From contig RQOL01000618.1 of assembly GCA_013076295.1 (NCBI GenBank), forward strand, positions 930,001 to 994,000: DNA of 64,000 nt, read 5' to 3'. The stretch comes from Sanderia malayensis (Eukaryota > Cnidaria > Scyphozoa > Semaeostomeae > Pelagiidae). Made by a program: the position numbers and the translations under genes. The notes beneath the pieces are model-generated. The model was not told where the DNA came from. It did not search any database and saw nothing but the letters and a program-made list of their open reading frames with translations. Positions 25,016 through 36,952 of the stretch are shown piece after piece (the first letter of the stretch is position 1; each line of letters begins with the position of its first letter).

Positions 25016-25855
25016 TTATTTGCCCGGCTCATGATGATCATGGACCAAGGGGTAGGCCACTTGTGGAGCAGGCATAGCATTATAAAAAAAGACAGGTGGA
25101 GGTATGTGTTGATAAAAAGTGCTCGGCAGTACTGCTTGCGGCCTAGATGTCCCAACCATGGGATAAAGCTGATTTCTCACAAGAGGAGGTGGTAGGGTTA
25201 TTGCACCATTGTCTCCAACAGTTGTAGTCGCCATTGGTGGTGCGTGTCTTAGCTGTGCTGCTTTGACTCTGGCCTTTAAATGGATTGGAGGATGAAAGTA
25301 TTTACAATTCCCTCGTTCGCAATGATCAGCCACGAAGTCCATGCACACGGTAACAAACCCATCCGCTTCTAGCTGTACTTGACTGGGTGGGTGGGCAAAT
25401 TGGCAGTCATCCTCTGTCTTCTTGCAACTTTTGTTCAAATAAAAATCACAGACAGGCAGTTTGTCTGAATAATCAATGCGTCGAGACATCTTGCCTTTTC
25501 CAAGCTGGTGTAAATAAAGAGGCATCATTTCTGGACCGAGTTCCAACATTCCATGCTGCTCTTGGTTGAATCTCTGTTGTTCAAACGCTTTACCGAGTGC
25601 TTGTATATTCTTCTTGATGTGTTCTGGTGGGTGATAGAACTTACAGGCCTCTCTATTGCACCGAGATTTCATTGAGTCGTAACAGGCTGTTACTTTGCCA
25701 TTTGTTATCACACAATTGTCGTCTGGATGTGCGAATCGACACAAACTCTCTCCCCTCTCGCACTTGTTACCTCTAGTGTGATCGCGACACACGTCCATCT
25801 TCAGCCATCTTGGATCGCGGATTTTGCCCTTGGCTGGAAAATGATAAATAGACAT
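25016..25855 (-). CDS. MBNL: Muscleblind-like CCCH zinc-finger protein C, four fingers, intronless
   Basis: 279 residues in one exon with the complete muscleblind arrangement of two tandem finger pairs. Pair 1: Cys23-Cys32-Cys39-His43 (one residue longer than the usual first spacing) and Cys58-Cys66-Cys71-His75. Pair 2: Cys136-Cys144-Cys151-His155 and Cys171-Cys179-Cys184-His188. Both pairs end in HPP. The linker of ~50 residues is Gln-rich (FEQQRFNQEQHG) and the tail is Pro/Ala/Val-rich. By family, it regulates splicing and RNA localisation through YGCY-type RNA motifs. It most resembles the ancestral form; genes A and B look like derived copies. Muscleblind genes are normally multi-exon, so an uninterrupted frame suggests retroposition or lineage-specific intron loss. 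Confidence 0.9.
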   Translation of the reverse strand: MSIYHFPAKGKIRDPRWLKMDVCRDHTRGNKCERGESLCRFAHPDDNCVITNGKVTACYDSMKSRCNREACKFYHPPEHIKKNIQALGKAFEQQRFNQEQHGMLELGPEMMPLYLHQLGKGKMSRRIDYSDKLPVCDFYLNKSCKKTEDDCQFAHPPSQVQLEADGFVTVCMDFVADHCERGNCKYFHPPIHLKARVKAAQLRHAPPMATTTVGDNGAITLPPPLVRNQLYPMVGTSRPQAVLPSTFYQHIPPPVFFYNAMPAPQVAYPLVHDHHEPGK

Positions 25856-27911
25856 CTTTACTCTCCTTTAAGTCCAATTTCTTTTAAAGCCCAATCAAAG
25901 GTCGACTGCGTTCTTCTCGTTTGCTTTAATACTTTAATACAGCCAAGAATCAATTATGCGATGGTGCATGACAAAATGTAATATGCGAACAGTTTTTACG
26001 TATCATTTGTTTGGTCCTGTTTCCTCATGCCAGTCGGTCGCCAGTTTTCTTTGAATGATCGACTAATATTCATCGCACTCCCCTTCAAACCCATTGTTCC
26101 GGGACATCCCCATCCAAAGGCGAGCAAGCATTGCGAGAAAGAAATGTGCTCCTCAGCACGAAAAGAACTGCTCGGAAGGAAAAGAACTTTTTGTCAACTG
26201 CCCGGGTTAAAGTCGGCCTGCCTGGTATTGTCAGTTTTTGTGGACGATTTCGTTCTTCGTTTCCTCGACGGATAATTTCACCAAACGGTTTTTAAAGCTC
26301 GGTTTCATCATTTTTACATGCTGTTTCCTTACTTTTATCTTACAAAAACCTTTATCTTACTTATATCTCACTTACCGTATTTCCTCTATTAGCGCCGGCG
26401 CTTATTAATATTTCGCAAATTGGGTGGGCTTACTAGGGGGGCGCTTTAGAGGGGGCGGTTATTTCATAGTCCTAAATTTAACATCGAACATCTTCAAAAA
26501 CAAAACAATAATCTTATATAATCTTGGAATTTATAAACAACGAACAGTGGAGAAGAGCTAGTAAATGCTATGTTAGCATTTTTTCAGAAGAAATGAAGAA
26601 GCGACAGCATGGTAAAGCCACACATGGACATTGAATTGACAAACATTAAAATGGATATTTCTTTAAGATATAATGACTAACTCTGGTCTTAAACTACTTG
26701 CTTATTTGCCATTGAAAAAAAGAATTATGTCTATTCACATGTATCTTCGCTATTATTTGAACAAACAGTGAAAATGTAAGAATTCTATTAACCGCCTGGC
26801 GGTTAATAGAGGGGGCGCTTATTTCACACTTTTGATTTTAGGGTGGGCTTATTGGAGGCGGTAATAGAGGTGGCGCTTAATAGAGAAATACGTATATTTT
26901 ATCTTACAAAAACCTTTTCCACGATTATTTCCTAATCACCAACAAACCCAATGTCAAATTCAGTCCAAACTGCTTCGAGATTTATTTATATACTGTTTTC
27001 AAGCTTAGTATCCTTGTTATTATCTTTGTTATTATATCTTATTTAACATATATATCCAGAAATGTCCTGGGAAAAAATTCGTTGACATTTAGGCCAGTGG
27101 TTGCAAAGGATAATGTTGGAGGCAAGGACATTTATCGTGGGCCTGTTTTTTGCATTAAAAACATGGCTGCTAAAATTCACGCCTGATCATTATTACTTAG
27201 GAAAGAAAACAACTTGTTTTTAACCCAACAAGTTCAGTGCGTTGTTTTCCTCTCAAATACTCGCAATTAAGGAAAGATTATTTGTTTGTTTACATTACGG
27301 CTTGTTAAATATTCCTGGTACTTTAGCCTGGTACTAGAGTCTTAGATTGTTTGGCCATTCTAGTTCTATTCTAGTTTCTTATATGTAAACGAGTTTCTTA
27401 CTAAATTTATTATATTAGGTGGATACTTCTTCGAGGTGGAGAGGAGCTTATTCGAAGGACGGAATTTATTTGAAGATTTGTGGCCTTTGCCTGAGTCTTG
27501 AGGGACCTTTGCATCTTCATCAGGTCAGAGACAGAGGCCTAATTATTGTTGTGTCTGTTGCCAAGCAGGCAAAGTCACAAGTAATGACTCATCACGTCTT
27601 TAGAAAGCTATCATTTGATAGCATTTCAAAGACGTGTTTGTTTTCTATGAGAGACGTTTACTGCCACTTAAAATCTTAATTGATCTCGGTTATTCCAATA
27701 GTTAGGAAAAGTTTGAAAGGCTAAGATATTGTTTCGAGGTGAAAACACATCAATTATAAAAATGTGAAAAGAGAAAATTTAATATCTTACTCTCGTGCAT
27801 GTTATATACATGTTTAGTGAGCACTTATCTTTCACTTGCAATGAAAAGAAATTGGTTGAGCAAGAGTTATGCATACAATACAGTAATAATATACAGTTTG
27901 TGTTGCTTTCG
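25856..27911. other. Intergenic with a ~520-bp TIR element
   Basis: No supported gene. The TIR element at 26373-26895 occupies part of it. A degenerate run around 27415-27480 (GGAGCTTATTCGAAGG) resembles the same repeat family. 26027-26275 has a short open frame on the + strand without recognisable features. Confidence 0.4.
26373..26895. mobile_element. TIR element, 'TACCGTATTTCCTCTATTA' family, ~520 bp
   Basis: The left end TACCGTATTTCCTCTATTA is matched by the right end TAATAGAGAAATACGTA in reverse complement, and both are followed inward by GGCGCTTA or GCGCC sequence. Internal copies of the GGGGGCGCTTATTTCA motif occur near 26440 and 26810. No open frame; non-autonomous. Confidence 0.6.
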
Positions 27912-29465
27912 TTAAAGGTTTGATGTGGTTGCCATCATGAATGAAAACCTGTGCGGCAAGTCTTGCTCATAATTCATGACGTCAATTCCGCTATCAGTTG
28001 AACAATTCTCTTTTGAATTGTTGTCGTTGTTGTTGTGCAAACTGCTCATTGACGACGGGGTGCTTTTAGCTCGCAAGCGATTACCAAACGAGATGTCCAT
28101 GCTAGTACAACTGCCATTGCTATTGCTGTCCTGTGCATTATTCAAAGCCTTCTGTTGAAGCATGTTATCTTCAATCGACTTGCCACCATCACCTCTATTC
28201 ACCGCACCACCTCTATTAACTATTTCATTGGTAAAATCCACAATGGCGTTTCCTTCTCTCTCTACCCCTAAATTTCCACGACCATTATTATCAGCTGTAT
28301 TATCAGTTCTTTCTATTACAGAATGATGTAAGATTCCACAATTTGAATATTTCCTTTCGTCTTGACCGACCCTACTGCTACGCATAGATTTCCTCTCACT
28401 CCCTGTGCAATCTTCTGCCATGCTTCCAGCTTTGTCTATTTCTAACGCCCTTTCAAACACAGGTAGTTTAATTTGTGTTGTTGCATCGCTTTCATTTACA
28501 ACCCAATCAACATTGTTATTCTCTACAGTTGCAGCATTGCCAGTACTTTTCGATCTTTCCTTTGACTTAACCATACCTTTGTTTTGGCCATTATTTGTAA
28601 TTATACTCGTTACCTTGCTCAATCTTAGGCTCATCTTTCTTATTTTGCTTGCAAATGAGCCTGTTCGATTCCTGCCCCCCTCTGCTATGTCTATCATTAT
28701 ATTAGCGTCTCCGTGCTCTCTCACCTTCCCCAATGCAACATCTTCTACACTATTGCCTTCTGCAATATTCGTATTTGAGGTAGTCTCTTCAAATGTGCTA
28801 TTTTTGATGCATTGGCAGATGTCCGCATGTTTGTTTGTCATGCTTGCTTCATTCGTTACATCGGACAAACTGCTTACTATCACACTTGTGTCAATATCAT
28901 TGGGATCCATGCCTTTGTCGATGAGAGAACCTTTCTTTACAACTAGCTTTCTCAGTCTCGTGTTATTTTCAGAAGAACGGTAAGAACAGCCTATTAGTTT
29001 GTGGGTTACACTGCTACTGAAATAACCGTCTACTTCCTCGTCATTGTTGTTTTCCACTGGGTCTATAGTCACCCAGTCTACTTTTTCCACCTCTGTCATC
29101 TGTTGACCATTTTCCTGGCCACACAAAGAAAGTCTTTTTGTTGATTCTACAGGGTCTATCTCCGCAAAGCAAGAATCATCACTTGTGTTACACTCCAAGC
29201 TGCCATTATGAACAAGCTCCGTCCCGAAGACGAAACTGAGTTCATCACTGACAGATGATAACAAGCCGACATCGCTTCTACCATCATGACGATTGGCAGT
29301 GTCTTCATCTTCCTTTCCAGCAAATCGACTAACTTTTGCATCAAACAGTTGGGTCTTGTAGTTATCAAGCATGAATTCAAGTCGGTTATTTTTTATGCTT
29401 TCAATGCAACTTTCCATCTCCATCATGGTTTCCATCAGTTGGATGTTGAGAAACGCAAGCTTGGC
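27912..29465 (-). CDS. Terminal coding exon of an unrecognised Ser/Asn-rich protein
   Basis: The open frame has 507 codons from a Met at 29435. A good splice acceptor (pyrimidine tract then TTAG) ends at 29466 and the frame is open from there, adding ten residues (AKLAFLNIQL). I therefore read this as the last exon of a longer gene whose other exons lie beyond 29465. The first ~45 residues are helical and charged (AKLAFLNIQLMETMMEME...). The rest is low complexity: acidic, Ser/Thr/Asn-rich, with a basic patch KIRKMSLRLSKVTS, a KEN triplet followed by CSTDSGID, and a C-terminal RFSFMM. No domain recognised. Coding is supported by length and by codon-like composition, not by homology. Confidence 0.6.
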   Translation of the reverse strand, partial: AKLAFLNIQLMETMMEMESCIESIKNNRLEFMLDNYKTQLFDAKVSRFAGKEDEDTANRHDGRSDVGLLSSVSDELSFVFGTELVHNGSLECNTSDDSCFAEIDPVESTKRLSLCGQENGQQMTEVEKVDWVTIDPVENNNDEEVDGYFSSSVTHKLIGCSYRSSENNTRLRKLVVKKGSLIDKGMDPNDIDTSVIVSSLSDVTNEASMTNKHADICQCIKNSTFEETTSNTNIAEGNSVEDVALGKVREHGDANIMIDIAEGGRNRTGSFASKIRKMSLRLSKVTSIITNNGQNKGMVKSKERSKSTGNAATVENNNVDWVVNESDATTQIKLPVFERALEIDKAGSMAEDCTGSERKSMRSSRVGQDERKYSNCGILHHSVIERTDNTADNNGRGNLGVEREGNAIVDFTNEIVNRGGAVNRGDGGKSIEDNMLQQKALNNAQDSNSNGSCTSMDISFGNRLRAKSTPSSMSSLHNNNDNNSKENCSTDSGIDVMNYEQDLPHRFSFMMATTSNL

Positions 29466-32400
29466 CTAACAATGGAACAAAAACAAATGAACTGAAATAG
29501 CAATGGGTAGATTTGTGTGATAGATGCATCGTTATTCTACCGCAGTCACAATGAGCCTCCATGAACGAACATGGTGAAATGCTCTAAAAAGCTCTATTAA
29601 GCACCCGTATTTATGAAACCCGTTCTCACAAAGCCCGATTAGGGCCCTCTCCCCGCAATAAGCAAAGAACGCAATTCAATGCATTAAAGTCGGAATTTTT
29701 GCAACATTGGGATTTGTCATACTGAAGTCAATGAATGGATGCGCAAGCGCAATGAATGTAATGAACGCATATCATATTTGTTGTGCGGTGTGTTCAAAAT
29801 AGCAACATCGAATCTCAGAACAAAAGACAGAATTAATGAAATCCGCACAGGCTATGTTACTCTTTTTTTGACTGCTCTCCTCCCTCCATCCAATATGAAT
29901 CGAATGCCTTCCTAACATTTTACAAATGAGATGTTTTTAATACATTAACTTAACTTGATTGCCAACATTTAAGCGTAGCAGTGAAGCATTGCATGACAAC
30001 AGGCGAGAGCCTATCTAATCTTGCGTAGTATACTGAATCACTGAATAGATTATATTTGACATTTATTCCTGCCTGAAAATGTGCGACCCCTTGAATTCGC
30101 CTTTGAGTTTTCTCGTTCAAATTTTCTAACTGCTTTATCGACATGTTTTGGAACACACCCTAAGGTCAGGTCAAATTACCTGTAACGAAAAATCCTCAAA
30201 AGCAGCAACCAGTCTCATATTCACGAGTTTTTTGTTAGCAAGTTACACTCAGTTACACTTGACCAAATTCTCCAGACCGAGGCCACAAAATCGGTTAAAT
30301 ATCTGAGATTTTAGTGCTCAATCAGTTGTTTTTGAGTTGCTCAGTTTTTCACCGCAGAAAGACAAGTAGTAACACCAGTAGTAACACTCCTTGTTGTTAA
30401 AAGAGTTTTGAACAGAGTCAATTAGCTTGATAAGTTGAAGTTACAGCTTGCTCGATGAACACCGTCGAGATGCTTAAAATGTTCTGACCCTAAGTAAAGT
30501 TGCTTATCAAACAAGAGCATATTTGGATATTTTGACAATAACAGACCAGTGTACAGCGAAGCTGATAATAACGAACTGATCCACAAAGCCAATTTCGATT
30601 ACTCATAACCATTGTTTTCATTACTTTATATAGAATACAAATTTACCAATCCAGTTCTTACCATTTCATTTTTCAGGGTTTTCAATGCTTCATCCATATT
30701 TTCAAAGCAACAAGTGTGTTTTCCTGGCTGTTATATTAAATCTGCTTATTTGTAATGTGAGTCGATCGTACTTTTCCTGTTGTACAAGTGATCCAAGACG
30801 CTCGTACTTGGGATACAACTTTTCAAACAAAGACGTGTATCTGATCTAGCTAAACCGTAAATTTTCTGTGAACGTTATCCAAATATCCAAACACGTTTAT
30901 GCTTATGTGGTTTTTGAAGCCAACCTCTTAGATCGACAGAGCTACGATATGAAACTTGAAGCATTTAACAATTGTTCTACCAACTTCAAGCGCTATGATT
31001 CTTTCATTGTTTAAGTCTATTGTATCCAGTAACCCAGTTTAAATATTGAGATATTTTAATCCTTCGCATTCTTCCCTCCATCTCACTACTTCAAGACCCC
31101 ATTTATCTAAAACGAACCGTGAAATTGAATTCCCATTCCTCACAACAATGGTAGTTTAAATATCAGTAAATTATGTCTCAAAAATGTTATTAAAGACATA
31201 TTAACTGTAACACTCTGGAATTCTAAAACTTCAGGATTGTTTTCTATTTTTTACATCCAAGCCAGCTTGTTTCCTAGCTTCGGCTTTTATAATTGCTCTG
31301 TTTACTTAACATTCTTAGAAAGTTATGCATAGGCAGAACAATATAAATTGGATCTCAGAATAAGCGCATTCACTGCAAATGTTTTATCGATTAAGCTAGG
31401 ATTTGTGCACGTCTTTCTGCAGATTTGGTCAATTCCTTTTACGACACCTCCGAACTCAATCAATTGGCTTGTCCTAAACTACTACTGCCCACTTTTAAAG
31501 ACGACTACCCTGCCCTGCCCATGCCATGCCCACCTGAGACAAATGAAGACAGACAAATGAAAGAGCATGGCTGGCGAAGTTGAAGTAGAAGAAATGCTCT
31601 CTGGTTATAAATAAAATTCCCACTGAAATATGCTACAACTTTACAAATAGGATTTTTATTATTCTAACCCAACTCAAACGTCCTGGTACTTTGGTATGTA
31701 TCTATGTATCTTCAACTCAATCTGATTTTTGTTATTTGCAAAGGCCATCCATCTCAGCCCAGAAAAGCCACGTGGAACTTGAAGCTGTCAAAAATATTTT
31801 ATTTAATCAATGTTTACACCCACTATTTTCAATTCTAGATACACATAGAGAAGCTTAACGCAAGGCAGGAGCCGAAGCTGGCCCCCGGCCCGTTACGGAG
31901 TCAAAAACAAAATGTTTCTAGCAAATGTCACATCTATCCAGTTTTACACTATACATCTACCCGATGACCAAGGCTTCTTGCTCTGACGTCATAATTTCAC
32001 TGCTTTGGTCTTAAATACAATGCGCAGGACTATTGTGCGCAGCTTCGCTTGGGTTGGTTGGCCCGGATGGCGAGATACCATTTTTCACATGTCGCTTATC
32101 GTGCGGTTTCTAAAAAGGACCAACCCGCCTTGTCAAGGCCCGAGATCTTGCATGAAGATGACCCAGCTGATAAGGGCAATGCCAAGATTAGGCCACAGTC
32201 AATTACTGGTGTCCCGTTATGCATGAATTTCCATATGAATCATTCAACATCGAAGGCAACGACACATCAATGGCAATCATCGAATATTCATGGTACAATA
32301 ATAAGTAGTGAAACAATAATACGTCTTGCCAGGTTATGTTTGTAAGGTGTAGTATGGTATGGTATAAATGTGGTATAGCATGTTTGCATGGTGTGTTTGC

Positions 32401-32480
32401 AGGGTACAATATGGTATATTTTGTGTAGTATAATATAGTATTGATGTTTTACAGCGTGTTTGTTTGAATTATAACTTGTA
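29466..32480. other. Intergenic or 5' intron region, no exon recognised
   Basis: Upstream exons of the unrecognised - strand gene may lie here, but I cannot identify them. Short frames at 29950-30156 and 32005-32345 show nothing recognisable. A GTATGGTATG-like simple repeat lies around 32345-32450 next to the LINE remnant. Confidence 0.35.
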
Positions 32481-33655
32481 CTTGCTTCATGCTTTATATT
32501 TTAGAATCAAATATAAATGCAGAATTGAATAACATTTCTGACTGGTTAATTGCTAATAAACTCTCTTTAAACACAAAAAAATCAAATTATTTAATATTCT
32601 CCTCCCAAAATAAAAGAGTAAACCAAGAAGTTGTAATCCACATTAACAATGAAAAATTAGAGGAAACACAGAGCGTGAAATATCTTGGTGTTTTAATCGA
32701 TAATAACTTAAATTGGAAGACCCATGTTCAACAAACTAATTTAAAAATATCAAAGGGTGTGGGAATAATAGCTCGATTGAGACACTTTGTTGGTAAAGAT
32801 GTTCTTATTAACATTTACAATGCTTTTATTCAACCACACATTAATTATGGCATTATAAATTGGGAGGGACATATAAAAGCATTTTAGACCCTTTAAAAAA
32901 AAGCATGAAACGTGCTGTACGTTTGATTACTTTCCAATCACAAAGAGCCCACAGTCAACCTCTATTTAACAAACTGAAATTGTTATGTCTTGATGACAGC
33001 TATAAAAATGAATGTGGTAAATTTATGTTTGATATAAATAAGAATATTTTGGAAAAGCATTTTTGTGGTTTGTTTCAATTGACGAGTACTAAACACTCCA
33101 TAAGTACCAGGCAAGCAACCTCAGGCTCGTTCTCTCAGCCTGCTATGAGAACAAATTCAATGCAAAACAGTGTAATTAACAATGGAGTTAAAATTTGGAA
33201 TATCATACCAAAAGATATAAAGATTTGCAAATCAAAATTTACTTTCAAAAAATTTCTTAAATTATGGCTCCTCGAAAACAATTCCTAGACAAAACACTTC
33301 AATTTTATCATACCATGCATGATTACTGATATTGATGCAAGCTATTGCTATAATGTAGTATTTTTGGCTTTTATTTTTAATTTAATTTTTAATTTTAATT
33401 TTAATTTACTTTAATTCTTTTTTTCTTTGATGTTTAGTGTTACTGTTACTGTTACTGTTTGCAATATTCAATTCATGTAATTAAAATTTTTATATTGGCA
33501 TGTAGTCTAACATAAGGGCACTTGGCTCGATAGCTCTCTTGAGTTCTTTCCAAGTGTCCAAAGCTTATCCTTGATTACATTATTATATTGTTGCTAAACC
33601 CTGTAATTAAAAGCTTGAATTTATACATGAAATTGAAATTGAAATTGAAATTATT
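32480..33655 (+). mobile_element. 5'-truncated, frameshifted LINE (non-LTR retrotransposon) remnant
   Basis: Two overlapping frames, 32489-32887 and 32860-33288, together carry the C-terminal part of a reverse transcriptase of the Jockey/CR1/RTE-like group: DWLIANKLSLNTKKS, then KYLGVLIDNNLNWKTHV, NAFIQPHINYGI, and after a one-base shift near 32863 DPLKKSMKRAVRLITF and NGVKIWNIIPKDIK. The YADD catalytic part and the endonuclease are missing. A 3' UTR rich in TTTTAATT follows and the element ends in an AAATTG repeat (about 33627-33650), a typical LINE 3' end. Not active. Confidence 0.85.
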
Positions 33656-35763
33656 TACTGCAAGGTAACCATAATATTTATTTTTTGTCGTAATCTTTCA
33701 GGCATTCAGGCAAGGAAAGAAAAAATCAGTAAAAGCATTGGTTTGGAAATGAAATGAAAGGTAATTTTATTTTGAAGCTGGGTTTTTGTGAATTTAAATC
33801 AGGACCTTTAATTGCGGTTTATTATTCATCTGGAGTGAATCCTACTAATTCAATTTTGCTGCTACAAAATTCACATTGAGTCCTATTTTAGTAACTTGTG
33901 AATGATGAAGTTACTAAGCCGAATTGATTAATACGAATGCCAACTTTAACTTGTCCGACTAGAAGTACGATATATATAAAACAAACAATTTCCCTGACTT
34001 TACTCTTGATTCGAATATTCTGAACACGATGAAATAAAACTAACTAGTGATCATTCTATTTACAGGGTATTTATATTAAAGTTAAAGGTCATGATGACTA
34101 AGCAAAATAAGTTTAGATATTTCGAGAAGAAAAGATTACAACATGATTACAAAGTTAAAAATAAAATGATGCAATTGATTACGTAATGGATTAAAATTAG
34201 ATATGACGTACTGATAAAAATAGGCACGCTACACTATCCAATTCAACATTAATTATTTGTTATTGCTATTCGTCATTGTCATTAACAACATGCCGCATGA
34301 AGTATTGATATGATAATGACGTGCACGTGAACTCAAGTACAAAAAGAATTGGTGAGAAATTTTTCCGAATGCAAGGCAAATTTTTTCTGTCCAATTGACC
34401 ATTATTATTCACCAATTTTTATCCATTTTTATACCAGCTCCGTTGGGGTCGTAAATCATGATAACTAACTCTGATAAACAAGAAAGATGTTGGGGTTAAG
34501 GTCTAATTATCAACTTTGTTTATTTTTAGCACAGCGGTTAATATATATGAATTGCAAAGCTTTGGAATTTAAGCACAGAATTTAAGGTAATTTATTTCAA
34601 TGTGATAGTTTACACAGGGTGAGTAATTTACTTCTGATGTTTCCCCTCTTGCGTCTCCTCCCCAATTCAACACTGCTCTCATTAAAACTACTATAGCCAT
34701 AAGAAAACTATTCATGAAATTTCGTTTTGATGAATAGTTTTCGGAACAGAACACTTCGCTTTCTGATTTTCGTCCATTATCCACGCATGTTTTCATATAT
34801 TGCTTCATTACCGCTGCTCAAAAGTAACAAATTGATTAACCCGGCTTAAATTGCATTTAGCCAGCATAAAACGCTCTATTTGGGTCTTTTGCATGTAGGT
34901 TCCTTATAAAGGTGTTTCATATAAAAAATATGTGCAAAAAATTGGACGGGCTCTGCTCTTGTGGGTCTCATCTATTTTATCTTCATCGAGCATTTTCAAA
35001 AAGAGGCGCCGGCAAATTATTACCCCGCGTAGTCTTTAGGTAAAGAGGAGATGGCCTACAGTTTTGATTTCGAGAAAAGAAGAATATGATATGAAATTGT
35101 GCTCAGAAGTATGATCATTCGATAAAAACGAATATTGAATAATGATAAGGAGAAAATCGAAATGCAAAACAATCCTGAAAATTTTAATTTAGCGGAATAT
35201 TTAGGGTGTAAACCAGTGAAAGAAACTTAATGAACTGCTAACAAAACGCAAAACAACACTTTCGAGTAATGTTGGATGTTGGGTTGGGTGCAGCAAAGCA
35301 GCAAACGTAAACAAAATTGACTTGCATGGTATGCGCGCGCGCATTTACTAACGATGCGGTACTCCTAGTTTTAGGAATGCAGCAAGTGTTTTATTTTCAA
35401 ATCTAGAGACTTACAATTGTGCTGTTCTTATTTTTTTTAGTTTTTTAACAAATCGAGCCTGAACAATTATTTAAAATGTGTTTTTATAAAAAAGAGTTTT
35501 CCGTAATTGACCAAATAACAGCCTGGGCGCTTATTTATAACTTGAACCCTGATGTCTCGGAGCGTTTATTTAATAAATTTGACATTTAAACCTAAGCCTA
35601 AGTATTTGGGCATTCCGGCTCTTCGGTCACTTGCGATACTGAAACATTACAATATTGTGCAATATAACAATGATCTTTAACCAAAAACTGCGAAAAGAAG
35701 ATACAATGAAGCAAGTGTTTCATGTTATTTAATGTTACCTAACGTAAGTACAAGTGGATCTCT
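33656..35763. other. Intergenic, no gene seen
   Basis: AT-rich sequence without supported open frames. A fragment at about 35515-35590 (GGGCGCTTATTTATAACTTG) resembles the internal motif of the TIR elements described elsewhere in the window. The 3' UTR of the GPCR pseudogene would fall at the right-hand end. Confidence 0.4.
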
Positions 35764-36952
35764 TCAAGTGTGTGTTTGGATGCAGTTTTGACTTCTGTGA
35801 TAATGTATGCTGGTTTTCTTTTTTAATGAGAATGAGTTGAATTCGCTGTTCTTGAGTTCACGAAACAGCATGAAGCAGAGACATTTTTTCTTGAAACTTT
35901 CCCTGAAGGCACTGCTCATTATGCACAAAATGATTGGATTCATACAACTGTTGGCGAAAAGGATAAGCAAGGACACGCTGTTACTTAATCGAATACCTTG
36001 CCAGCGATGTATCGGCTTGTAGAATTCGATCATGACAAGTAGAAGCTGGATGGGCAGCATGCAGATGGCAAAGTAATGAATATGACGAACATCAACTTCA
36101 CTATCCTGCTTCTTCCTTGCAAGTGTCTGCGTCTATCACTGACCGACCCTTTCAACGAGCGCAAGTTTTTCCTGATGCTCTTGCGGATGCAGACGTAGCA
36201 GAAGAAGATCAGGAACACTGGTATGATGTAGAGAATATGAAAATTCCCAGCCGGTAAGTGTGCGAGTACACCCTAGATGGCCACTCCATATAACAGTAAT
36301 CTATTCCTGAATAAGTTTCAAACTTATAGAGAACCATAAGTGGTATGCCAACGATTGCCATCGAGAGGATCCATATGGCTGCCGTTACAAGCAATGTTAC
36401 GCACAAGCTCAACTTGCGTCCGAGTGGATAGACGATTGCACGAAAGCGATCAAGCATTATCGCGCACAGCGTGCACACAGACACAGACACGAACACGTCA
36501 GTGAGAGGATAGATAAAAAGGCACACGAACTTTCCGAGCGGCCAATCCACGTACAATTTCATCACGATTATCGGTAAGGACAAAAGACATGTTATCAGAT
36601 CAGCTACCGCCAAATTGCCTAAGAAGATATTCGTCACCGAACGCATTTGCTTTGTCGACACAGTCAGCAGTACTAAGATGTTGCCAGTGATGCCTATGAT
36701 GAAAATCATGGCGTAAAAAACTGTGAGCGCATACTCCGTTGCCATTGATTCTCCGGTTGTGTCGGCCACATTTGGTTGCTGTGAAGTGTACAACGTTGTC
36801 TTGTTGTGCGACGGTGACGCCGTGCTGTTTGCTGCTGGCCACAGTGGTACCGATGAGGTTGCCGCCGTTGTGTTGGATGCTGATGTCAATTCCGACACTT
36901 GGCAACGCAGCATCAGGATGTAGAAGATTAGTCGAACTGGAAATGTCCTCAT
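35764..36952 (-). pseudogene. Class A GPCR pseudogene, tandem copy of the gene at 38461-39651
   Basis: The sequence aligns throughout with the intact neighbour, but the frame is broken twice. Near 36233, in TM5, one base is missing relative to the intact copy (GAGAATATG against GAGCAATATG on the + strand). Near 36070, at the start of TM6, one A is missing from a run (GGCAAAGT against GGCAAAAGT). Intact pieces are therefore 36209-36952 (N-terminus to TM5), 36030-36218 (intracellular loop 3) and 35764-36060 (TM6 to the C-terminus). The signal-peptide region and TM1-TM3 are nearly identical to the intact copy. The C-terminal tail is unrelated beyond KKKCLCFMLFR. Sequencing indels are an alternative explanation. 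Confidence 0.8.

Noticed and set aside
28405..28983. 192-codon + strand frame
   Set aside because: Antisense shadow of the - strand exon 27912-29465; hydrophobic composition is typical of a frame opposite acidic/Ser-rich coding.
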